The notes under the pieces: generated by a model
What the model saw: only the letters and a program-made list of their open reading frames with translations
Told to the model about the DNA's origin: nothing
Databases searched by the model: none
Part shown: piece after piece, positions 34,124 through 41,921 of the stretch
How the letters are laid out: each line of letters starts with the position of its first letter
How positions within the stretch are numbered: the first letter of the stretch is position 1
From: Nitrospira sp.
GTDB taxonomy: Bacteria > Nitrospirota > Nitrospiria > Nitrospirales > Nitrospiraceae
DNA: 51,285 nt
NCBI GenBank assembly: GCA_024998685.1
Contig: JACOEH010000038.1
Location: forward strand, 1-51,285
Reading direction: 5' to 3'
Position numbers and translations under genes: made by a program

Positions 34124-35588
34124 ACTTTAACGTCAACACCGCCTGCATGGCCAGCTGCACGAGCGGATTGGGGTAGAGTCCGAAGATCACCACTCCGGCC
34201 ACCGCGCAGGCCAGCACGATGGAGAGAGCCGGGGACATGACCAACTGCGGAGCGCTATCGGTGACGTCACTCGGCTCACGCATATACATGACCATCACCA
34301 ATCGGAGATAGTAATAGGCCGATACAGCGGCAAAAATCAGCGCGATGACCGCCAGCCAGGTCATGCCGGCTTCCACGGCCGACATAAAGACGTAAAATTT
34401 TCCGATAAACCCCGCAGTGGGAGGAATACCGGCCAAGGAGACCATGAAAATCAACATGAGCAGCGCCGCCACCGGATGGCGTTTGGACAGACCCGTGAAG
34501 TCCTCGATCTCATTTCCTTCGATTCCGTCTTTGCGAAGCATGGCGACGATGGCGAATGCGCCGAAGGTCATGAATGTGTAGAGCGCAAGATAGAGCAACA
34601 CGCTTGCGATGCCCGAAGAGTTTGCCAACCGTCCGGCCGCCACCACGCCGATCAAGGCATAGCCGGCATGGGCAATACTCGAATAGGCGAGCATCCGCTT
34701 GATATTCGTCTGCACCAACGCCACGACATTTCCCAACACCAGGGTGGCGAGGCACAGGAGGAGGAAGATGGCGGACCAATTGGCCTTCAAGCCGCCTAGC
34801 CCCTCGATAAATACCCGGAGGAATGCGCCGAAACTGGCGGCTTTGGATGCCACGGCCATGAAGGCGGTGACGGAAGTCGGGGCGCCTTCATAGACGTCGG
34901 GCGTCCACATATGAAACGGCACGACGGCGAGTTTGAACCCGAATCCCACCGCGAGCAGAATTGTGGCGAACAATAATAAGGGATCGTCCAGACTCCGCCC
35001 CGAGATTGCCGCGGCGATAGCCGGAAGCCTGGTGCTTCCGGTCGCGCCGTAGAGGAGGGAGATCCCGTACAAGAGGATGCCGGATGAAAACGCGCCCAGT
35101 ACGAAATATTTTGCCGACGCTTCGAGCGAACGAGGTTCCGATCGCTTCAGTCCCGCCATCACGTAGAGCGAGAGGGACATGAGTTCAGTACCTAGATAGA
35201 TCGTCAGCAAGTCGGCTGCCGAGACCATCACCATCATCCCTGCGAGGGCGAGCAGGACAAAGCCGTAGTATTCGCCGAAGTACAGCCGCTCTTCCTTGAG
35301 GTACGAATGCGAAAGAAGAATCGTGAGGCCGGTGACAAAGTAGAGCAGCAGTTTCCAAAAGGCTCCATAGGGGTCGATGACCACCAACCCGCTAAAAGCC
35401 TCGACGGGAGCGCTTATCTGCGAGGCCGTCAAGCCCATGCAGATAGCGAGTGTTCCCAGGCTCAGCCACACCAGCCCGTCTTTGTCGGATGGGCGCAGTA
35501 CCGGGTCAAGCACAAGCACGATGCAGGCGGCGGTGATGACCAACAGCTCCGGCAGAATGAGAAACAGGTCTCCGACGGCGAAGGTCAT
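34122..35588 (-). CDS. nuoN: NADH-quinone oxidoreductase subunit N
   Basis: A 488-residue antiporter-like membrane subunit of complex I with about 14 hydrophobic segments. Landmarks are YLGTELMSLSLYVMAG (the helix-5 glutamate), GFGFKLAVVPFHMWTPDVYE (helix-7 lysine region) and TNIKRMLAYSSIAHAGYAL. It carries one of the proton channels. The start overlaps the nuoM stop by 4 bp. Last gene of the operon. Confidence 0.97.
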   Translation of the reverse strand: MTFAVGDLFLILPELLVITAACIVLVLDPVLRPSDKDGLVWLSLGTLAICMGLTASQISAPVEAFSGLVVIDPYGAFWKLLLYFVTGLTILLSHSYLKEERLYFGEYYGFVLLALAGMMVMVSAADLLTIYLGTELMSLSLYVMAGLKRSEPRSLEASAKYFVLGAFSSGILLYGISLLYGATGSTRLPAIAAAISGRSLDDPLLLFATILLAVGFGFKLAVVPFHMWTPDVYEGAPTSVTAFMAVASKAASFGAFLRVFIEGLGGLKANWSAIFLLLCLATLVLGNVVALVQTNIKRMLAYSSIAHAGYALIGVVAAGRLANSSGIASVLLYLALYTFMTFGAFAIVAMLRKDGIEGNEIEDFTGLSKRHPVAALLMLIFMVSLAGIPPTAGFIGKFYVFMSAVEAGMTWLAVIALIFAAVSAYYYLRLVMVMYMREPSDVTDSAPQLVMSPALSIVLACAVAGVVIFGLYPNPLVQLAMQAVLTLK

Positions 35589-37135
35589 GGCTGTTTTGCC
35601 TCTGCCTCGGTACTCGTGAAGCCTGCATCGTTGTGAAGCCCTTGGCTTACGGTTGAAACCTGCTCAACAGCCGGCGGCAAGAATCTTCCAATGACTTTCT
35701 CGACGCTTGGGTGCATGCGGGTCAGGATGGGGTTCGGGAACAACCCGATCATAAAAATCAACAGGACGAGCGGCACCAGGGCCACCATCTCGCGCAGGTT
35801 GACATCACGGAGTTTCGGAAGCATATGGGGAGCCGGCACCCCGAACGCGACACGTTGGACCATCCAGAGCAAGTAAGCGGCGGCGAGGATGATTCCCAAT
35901 GATGCGAAGGCTGTGGCGACCTTGCTCCAGAGGAAGGTGCCTATCAAAACCATAAATTCTCCGACAAAACTGTTGGTGCCGGGCAATCCCAACGAAGACA
36001 ACGCAAAAATGACGAGGAATGTCGCATACCGCGGCATAGGCTTGGTCAGCCCGATATTGTCGGCGATCTGTCGGCTGTGGGTGCGCTCGTAAATCACCCC
36101 CACGCAGAGAAAGAGTCCCCCGGTGGTGATGCCATGGTTCACCATCTGCATCACGGCGCCTTCGATTCCCTGAATGTTGAACATGAAGAGGCCGAGCGTG
36201 ACGAATCCCATGTGGCTTACGCTCGAATAGGCGATGAGCTTTTTCAAGTCGGCCTGGGCCAACGCCATGTAGGCGCCATAGATGATGGCGATAATCGAGA
36301 GGACTACCATCAACGGCGTAAACGCTTGAGAGGCGTCCGGCAACATCGGCAAACTGAAGCGCACGAATCCATAGGTGCCCATCTTGAGCAGGATGCTGGC
36401 GAGAATCACGCTGCCAGCCGTCGGCGCTTCCACGTGCGCGTCCGGCAACCAGGTATGGAAAGGGAACATGGGCACCTTGACGGCAAATGCGGCGAAGAAC
36501 GCCAGGAAGAGCCAGAATTGCAGAGGCTTGGAATAGCTGCCTTGGCTCAATTGAAGAATGTCGAACGTATGGCCGCCCTGGAAATACAGTACCAAAATTG
36601 CGACCAGCAGCAAGACGCTGCCGGCAAGGGTATAGAGAAAGAATTTGATCGCGGCATAGAGCCGATTCGGTCCGCCCCAGACACCGATCAAGAGATACAT
36701 CGGGATCAGCATCGCTTCCCAAAATATATAGAACAGCACAAAATCTAGGGCTAAGAACACGCCGATCATGGCGCCTTCCATGATCAGCAGCATGGCCATG
36801 AAGCTTTGGACCCTCGATTCGATGGAGTGCCAAGAAATCAGGATGCAGAGCGGCATCAGGACCGTCGTCATGAGGACCAGCGGCAGACTGATGCCGTCGA
36901 GTCCCAGCCGATAATGTATCGGCGGCGACGAAATCCACAGGGCCGATTCCATGAACTGCATGTTGCCGGAGGAGGCATCGAACAACCACCAGAGCGGGAG
37001 TGAGATCAGCAAGTCGGTCACGGCGACGGCGAGGGCGACGAGCCGAGCCGAGGTGTCCTTCACGAAAAAGACCGCAGCCGCTCCGATCAGCGGGAGAACG
37101 ATCAGTGCCGTAAGCCAAGGAAAGGAATGGGTCAT
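35585..37135 (-). CDS. nuoM: NADH-quinone oxidoreductase subunit M
   Basis: A 516-residue antiporter-like proton-channel subunit. The helix-5 glutamate is in FYIFWEAMLIPMYLLIG, the helix-7 lysine in FAAFAVKVPMFPFHTWLPDA, and the later conserved block is QADLKKLIAYSSVSHMGFV. The C-terminal tail after about residue 480 is polar. Only one nuoM is present, so this is a conventional complex I locus. The ATG lies within a GTCATTG heptamer and no clear ribosome-binding site precedes it. Confidence 0.97.
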   Translation of the reverse strand: MTHSFPWLTALIVLPLIGAAAVFFVKDTSARLVALAVAVTDLLISLPLWWLFDASSGNMQFMESALWISSPPIHYRLGLDGISLPLVLMTTVLMPLCILISWHSIESRVQSFMAMLLIMEGAMIGVFLALDFVLFYIFWEAMLIPMYLLIGVWGGPNRLYAAIKFFLYTLAGSVLLLVAILVLYFQGGHTFDILQLSQGSYSKPLQFWLFLAFFAAFAVKVPMFPFHTWLPDAHVEAPTAGSVILASILLKMGTYGFVRFSLPMLPDASQAFTPLMVVLSIIAIIYGAYMALAQADLKKLIAYSSVSHMGFVTLGLFMFNIQGIEGAVMQMVNHGITTGGLFLCVGVIYERTHSRQIADNIGLTKPMPRYATFLVIFALSSLGLPGTNSFVGEFMVLIGTFLWSKVATAFASLGIILAAAYLLWMVQRVAFGVPAPHMLPKLRDVNLREMVALVPLVLLIFMIGLFPNPILTRMHPSVEKVIGRFLPPAVEQVSTVSQGLHNDAGFTSTEAEAKQP

Positions 37136-37158
37136 TGGTCAATAATCATTCGTCAACG
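37131..37158. repeat. Heptamer array at the nuoM start
   Basis: GTCATTG, GTCAATA, ATCATTC, GTCAACG follow one another. The first covers the nuoM start codon on the minus strand, just as the array at 28553 covers the uvrC start. Nothing else is recognised in the 135-bp gap between nuoM and nuoL. Confidence 0.55.
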
Positions 37159-37270
37159 GGCAATCGCTGATGGTGACCGGTCCTAGTCGAACGGCGGTGG
37201 AACGAAAGAGCAGCGCTATCATACGCTCTCATGGCCCCTGACTACCCCCCAGTGATCAGTGACGCTCCTC

Positions 37271-39172
37271 CTACGAAATCAGAAAGACCGTCACAATCAC
37301 AACAATCCCGACCGCCATCGCCAGCGCGTAATGTTGAGTCTGCCCGCTCTGGATGAGCCTCAACAACCATCCGCTCCACGCAACACCGCGCGCGACGCCG
37401 TTGACCGCTCCGTCGATGAGGTTGACGTCGACTCGCTTCCAGAGTTCGGAAGCTGCCGCGAACGTCGGCTGTACGAACAGACGGTCATAGGCTTCATCCA
37501 CATACCATTTGTTCAGCGAGCCGCGATACAGGCTACCCCACTGTCTGGCCAAGCGATCCGGGAGATCAGGGTTTCGTACGTAGGCATAGTAGGCCGCGGC
37601 GATGCCGATCAGACCCATCGCTGTCGCAGCAGCCATAATCATGAACCCATCCGAACCATGATGAGCAGCCGCGTCGCGTCCGCTTGAAAACACCGGCTCG
37701 AGAAAGGATGGAATGCCGAGATAGCCCGTCAGAATGCTGAACAGTGCGAGAATCAGGAGCGGTGTCGTCATCGTCTGTGACGGCTCATGGACGTGAGCTG
37801 CGTGGTGTGCATCGACACGTGACGGACCCCAAAAGACCACGAACACCAACCGGAAGCTGTAGAAGGCGGTCAGCAGCGCCGTCAGCAGACCGAACACCGT
37901 CAGTATCCGGCCAAGGTCGCTCGACGACCAGGCGGACACGAGAATGTCATCCTTACTGAAGAATCCTGCCGTCAGAGGGAAACCGGCCAGTGCTAACGAG
38001 CCGACGACGAACGTCCAGTAGGTGATCGGCAATTTATCTTTGAGACCGCCCATGTGTCTCATGTCCTGTTCATGATGCAGCGCGATAATGACCGAACCGC
38101 AGCCTAGGAACAGCAGGGCTTTGAACGCGCCGTGTGTCAGTAAGTGATACATACCGGAGGCGTAGGCTCCGAGTCCGCAAGCCATGATCATGTAACCGAG
38201 CTGACTGACCGTCGAATACGCGACGACACGTTTGATGTCGGTTTGAGTCAACGCAATCGTGGCGCCGAGGACCATCGTCGCCGCGCCCGTAATCGCGACC
38301 ACACTCATCGCGGTCGGAGAAAGGTTATAGATCGGGGCGAGACGCGCCACCATGAAGACACCGGCTGTGACCATCGTGGCGGCGTGAATGAGCGCCGAAA
38401 TGGGTGTCGGTCCTTCCATCGCATCGGGCAGCCATACGTGAAGCGGAACCTGTGCCGATTTACCTACCGCGCCGGTAAACAGGAGGAGCCCGATCAGCGT
38501 GAATACCGACACCTCCCATGTTCCACCGAAAGGGCCGAGGAGGTTCATTGTCAAATCAGTTGCCTCATGGAGGGCAGGAAAGATGTCGAGATAGTTCAGC
38601 GAACCGAATTGGTACCAGACGAGCAGCATGCCCAGCATGAATCCGAAATCACCCACGCGATTCACGACAAAGGCTTTGGTCGCCGCCGCGCAGGCGGACG
38701 CGCGTTCGTACCAATGGCCGATCAGCAGATAAGAGCACAGTCCCACGGCTTCCCAGAACACGAAGAGCTGTAATAAGTTGTCGGCCAATACCAACATCAA
38801 CATGGAAAACGTGAACAGGGCGATGTAGCTGAAGAAACGGGCATAGCCCGGCTCGCCGTGCATGTAACCGATCGTATAGACGTGCACGAGCGAGCTGACA
38901 CCGGTAACCAGTAGGAGCATGACGGCCGTCAGCCGGTCGATATGGAGACCGATGTGAATATCGAGACGCCCGGATGTCAGCCAGGTATACAGCGGAACCG
39001 AAATCACGGAGCCGGACACCGCCACTTCTAAAAATGCCGCCACCGACAAGACGAGCGACAATACGACCGCCGGGACCGCGACAAGGTGCGCACGGTCCTT
39101 GATGCGCCAGCCGACTAATCCTAAGGCGAGAAAGGCGGCCAACGGAAGAAGTGGGATGAGAGCGTACAGCAT
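37271..39172 (-). CDS. nuoL: NADH-quinone oxidoreductase subunit L
   Basis: A 633-residue distal proton-channel subunit. Landmarks are LFVFWEAVGLCSYLLIGHWY (helix-5 Glu), GKSAQVPLHVWLPDAMEGPT (helix-7 Lys), ALIHAATMVTAGVFM and TDIKRVVAYSTVSQLGYM. The long C-terminal part (FFSKDDILVSAW, then a lateral helix region) and a final hydrophobic segment (AMAVGIVVIVTVFLI) are present. Length is normal. Confidence 0.97.
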   Translation of the reverse strand: MLYALIPLLPLAAFLALGLVGWRIKDRAHLVAVPAVVLSLVLSVAAFLEVAVSGSVISVPLYTWLTSGRLDIHIGLHIDRLTAVMLLLVTGVSSLVHVYTIGYMHGEPGYARFFSYIALFTFSMLMLVLADNLLQLFVFWEAVGLCSYLLIGHWYERASACAAATKAFVVNRVGDFGFMLGMLLVWYQFGSLNYLDIFPALHEATDLTMNLLGPFGGTWEVSVFTLIGLLLFTGAVGKSAQVPLHVWLPDAMEGPTPISALIHAATMVTAGVFMVARLAPIYNLSPTAMSVVAITGAATMVLGATIALTQTDIKRVVAYSTVSQLGYMIMACGLGAYASGMYHLLTHGAFKALLFLGCGSVIIALHHEQDMRHMGGLKDKLPITYWTFVVGSLALAGFPLTAGFFSKDDILVSAWSSSDLGRILTVFGLLTALLTAFYSFRLVFVVFWGPSRVDAHHAAHVHEPSQTMTTPLLILALFSILTGYLGIPSFLEPVFSSGRDAAAHHGSDGFMIMAAATAMGLIGIAAAYYAYVRNPDLPDRLARQWGSLYRGSLNKWYVDEAYDRLFVQPTFAAASELWKRVDVNLIDGAVNGVARGVAWSGWLLRLIQSGQTQHYALAMAVGIVVIVTVFLIS

Positions 39173-39284
39173 CAGAGTCTATCCCTCGTCGTTCGCCGTT
39201 GGTGGAGTGCAATGGGAAAGAACGGCCTCGGCTCCCTGGGATTACCTGCGAGGGACGCTTCACGCTTCACGAGAGACGGCTTCT

Positions 39285-39590
39285 TTACCATTTCAACAGG
39301 TTGAACTCCTCAACGTTGATCGTGGATCTGGACCGATGCAGGGCGATGATGATCGCGAGTCCGACGGCAACCTCCGCAGCGGCCACCGTGAGAGCAAAAA
39401 AGACGAACACTTGACCACCGAGATCCTGAAGGTGGTCGGAAAAGGCGACGAAGTTAATGTTGGTCGCGTTCAGCATCAGTTCCACCGACAGCAGAATGGC
39501 AATGATATTACGCCGAATAAGCACGCCCACCACGCCTGTCAGGAAGACAATGGCGCTCAAGATGAGATAGTAGGAAATGGGGATGGTCAT
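39285..39590 (-). CDS. nuoK: NADH-quinone oxidoreductase subunit K
   Basis: A 101-residue subunit with three membrane helices: [38 protein letters not shown] and [20 protein letters not shown]. The two conserved membrane glutamates (in SVELML and AAEVAVG) that join the central proton path are present. It lies 26 bp after nuoJ. Confidence 0.96.
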   Translation of the reverse strand: MTIPISYYLILSAIVFLTGVVGVLIRRNIIAILLSVELMLNATNINFVAFSDHLQDLGGQVFVFFALTVAAAEVAVGLAIIIALHRSRSTINVEEFNLLKW

Positions 39591-39616
39591 TCCTCAACCG
39601 CCGTTTGTGTCATGCG

Positions 39617-40132
39617 TTAAGCATCGCTTTCGCCGATGTCACGTTTCGCGAGGACGATGGCACCGATCATGGCCACCAAGAGAACCAATGAGGCCACTTC
39701 GAAGGGGAATAAGTAGGTTGAAAAAAGCGTCTGACCGATGGCCAACGTATTGTCGGTGACGACGGGATCATGCGGTTCGGCGTTGCGGCTCGAAACCATC
39801 GTTCCCCCTCCGCCGGCGAGCAGCACGATGGCTTCGATCACCAACGGCACACAGACGATTGCGGCGATCCGCCATTGGCTGTGATAACGGTCGTCTTGCT
39901 TGACGTTGAGCAACATGACGACGAACAGATACAGCACCAGAATGGCCCCGCAATAGACGATAATCTGCACGGCTGCAAGGAATTCGGCATGGAGCGTGAT
40001 GAAGAGCCCCGCGACGTGGAAAAACATGACGAGTAAGGAAAGTGCGCTGTAGACGGGGTTTCTCAGCGCGACCACCAGTATGGAGGTCATGGCGATCATC
40101 CCGGCGAAATATCCAAAAAACAGCTGCGACAT
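39617..40132 (-). CDS. nuoJ: NADH-quinone oxidoreductase subunit J
   Basis: A 171-residue subunit with five hydrophobic segments. The conserved helix-3 block is AEFLAAVQIIVYCGAILVLY, with the segment that becomes a pi-bulge during turnover. The C-terminal helix is FEVASLVLLVAMIGAIVLA. It lies between nuoI and nuoK. Confidence 0.96.
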   Translation of the reverse strand: MSQLFFGYFAGMIAMTSILVVALRNPVYSALSLLVMFFHVAGLFITLHAEFLAAVQIIVYCGAILVLYLFVVMLLNVKQDDRYHSQWRIAAIVCVPLVIEAIVLLAGGGGTMVSSRNAEPHDPVVTDNTLAIGQTLFSTYLFPFEVASLVLLVAMIGAIVLAKRDIGESDA

Positions 40133-40221
40133 GAGACGGTTCCTGGGTCAGCGAGCGATCAGGGCCGGACTAACGCAACGGTGTTGCAGGCATCGTTCGT
40201 CCGATGAATAATCTTTGAGAA

Positions 40222-40788
40222 TCAGTCCGGTTTGGGTGGCACGTGCTTGAATGCCACATTGAAAAACGCGACGTTCGGATGTTGCAGTTCCAGGCGTTTC
40301 TCACGGACAGGGAATGAGCGATCGCCGATTGCGAGCAATTGTTGCTTATTCAGGTGGAGCTGGCGCTTGTCGTATACCGCCCACTCGAATTCTCTCGTCA
40401 TGCCCAGTGCATCGACAGGGCAGGCATCCACACACATCCCACAGAACAAGCAACGGGTCATGTCCATGTAATATTCTTTCGAGTAACGCTTCGTCGGTTC
40501 ACCCGGCACTTCGGCACTGACGACCCGGATGACGCGCGACGGACAGGCTGCTTCACAGAGATCGCATCCCACGCACTTCTCGGTTCCATCGTCGTATCGG
40601 AGCAGCGCAAGCATGCCCCGATAATTATCCGGCAGTGTGCGTTTTTCGTGAGGGTATTGCAAGGTCACGGGACGGTAATGGAGCAGATGCGATAAGGTCG
40701 CCTTCATGCCGACGAGAATCTCGTAGAATGTGATCGTTTTGAACCATTCGTACAGGTTCACACGTTTGGTGGTCGCCGTAGATGCCAT
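40222..40788 (-). CDS. nuoI: NADH-quinone oxidoreductase subunit I
   Basis: A 188-residue iron-sulfur subunit with two [4Fe-4S] motifs, CVGCDLCEAACP and CLFCGMCVDACP (clusters N6a and N6b), which pass electrons towards N2. An N-terminal amphipathic segment contacts the membrane arm. The tail after about residue 150 (RQLHLNKQQLLAIGDRS) is longer than in many short homologues. Confidence 0.97.
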   Translation of the reverse strand: MASTATTKRVNLYEWFKTITFYEILVGMKATLSHLLHYRPVTLQYPHEKRTLPDNYRGMLALLRYDDGTEKCVGCDLCEAACPSRVIRVVSAEVPGEPTKRYSKEYYMDMTRCLFCGMCVDACPVDALGMTREFEWAVYDKRQLHLNKQQLLAIGDRSFPVREKRLELQHPNVAFFNVAFKHVPPKPD

Positions 40789-40802
40789 ATGGGTCTCGTC
40801 CG

Positions 40803-41879
40803 CTACTTCATCTGTTGGTAGAAAAATACCGCAAGGGACGTCACGACGATGTTACCCAACGCAATGGGCAGCATCACCTTCCAGCCGAATCTCATCAGTT
40901 GATCGTATCGCAGTCTCGGTAAGGTGGCCCGAAGCCAGAAAAAGAGAAACAAGAAAGAGTACGTCTTGACCGCAAACCACATCGTGTTCTCGACCCAGGC
41001 CACGGACGGCAAACCGATGAGCGCCATAATCGTTCCGGGGTACGGTGCGTTCCATCCGCCGAGAAACAGCGCGGCGGCTACACAGGACACTAACACCATG
41101 TTGGCGTACTCGGCGAGGAAGAAGAATGCGAATCTGAGACCGCTGTATTCGGTGAAGAAGCCGGCGACGAGCTCGCTCTCCGCCTCCGGCAGATCGAAGG
41201 GGACCCGGTTGGTTTCAGCCACCGATGAGATCACATAGACGACAAAGGCAAAAATTTGCGGGGCCGGTAACGCGAAGAGATACCAATTCCAAAAGCCTCC
41301 GGTCTGAGCCTCGGTGATTTTCACCAGACTGAGTGAACCGGCCAGAATCAACACGCCGACAATGGACAATCCGACGTTGAGCTCGTAACTGATGATCTGC
41401 GCCGCCGATCGTAGACCGCCGAGCAGCGAGTATTTGCTGTTGGAAGCCCATCCCCCAAGGATGATGCCGTAAGCTCCGAGCGAGGCGAACGCTAAGATGT
41501 ACAGAATGCCGATGTTGATGTCGCTGATCACAAACGGCCTCACGGTGATGCCGTCGACTTCAAACGTCTGGTTGGGGCCCCAAGGAATCACGGCAAATCC
41601 GATGAACGCGGGAATTAAACAAAGGATCGGCGCGACGGTGAACAGGAACTTGTTGGCCCCGGCGGGAATAATGTCTTCTTTGAAGAAGAGCTTGATGGCG
41701 TCCGCAAACGGTTGGAGAATGCCGTAGGGCCCCACTTCCATCGGACCCATGCGGTCCTGCATCCAGCCCAGGACTTTTCGTTCTGCAAGGGTGAGAATGA
41801 GTACCGTGACGACCACGACGCCCATGACCGCGGCGATCTGGGTCAGTGAGATGGCGAGACGTAATCCGAATTCAGTCAC
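40803..41879 (-). CDS. nuoH: NADH-quinone oxidoreductase subunit H
   Basis: A 358-residue membrane subunit forming much of the quinone tunnel. Recognisable blocks are ERKVLGWMQDRMGPMEVGP, LLQPFADAIKL-like GILQPFADAIKLFFKEDI, SVAETNRVPFDLPEAESELV and GLRFAFFFLAEY. About eight membrane helices are seen. The start is GTG with GGAG 7 bases upstream. Confidence 0.97.
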   Translation of the reverse strand: MTEFGLRLAISLTQIAAVMGVVVVTVLILTLAERKVLGWMQDRMGPMEVGPYGILQPFADAIKLFFKEDIIPAGANKFLFTVAPILCLIPAFIGFAVIPWGPNQTFEVDGITVRPFVISDINIGILYILAFASLGAYGIILGGWASNSKYSLLGGLRSAAQIISYELNVGLSIVGVLILAGSLSLVKITEAQTGGFWNWYLFALPAPQIFAFVVYVISSVAETNRVPFDLPEAESELVAGFFTEYSGLRFAFFFLAEYANMVLVSCVAAALFLGGWNAPYPGTIMALIGLPSVAWVENTMWFAVKTYSFLFLFFWLRATLPRLRYDQLMRFGWKVMLPIALGNIVVTSLAVFFYQQMK

Positions 41880-41921
41880 AATTGGACTCCTCGATTAGCG
41901 CATCAACGATGAAGAGAATCA

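Noticed and set aside
34122-39172. An unusual complex I with a second NuoM, reported in some Nitrospira
   Set aside because: Only one NuoL, one NuoM and one NuoN are encoded and all subunit lengths are normal, so this locus is the conventional type.
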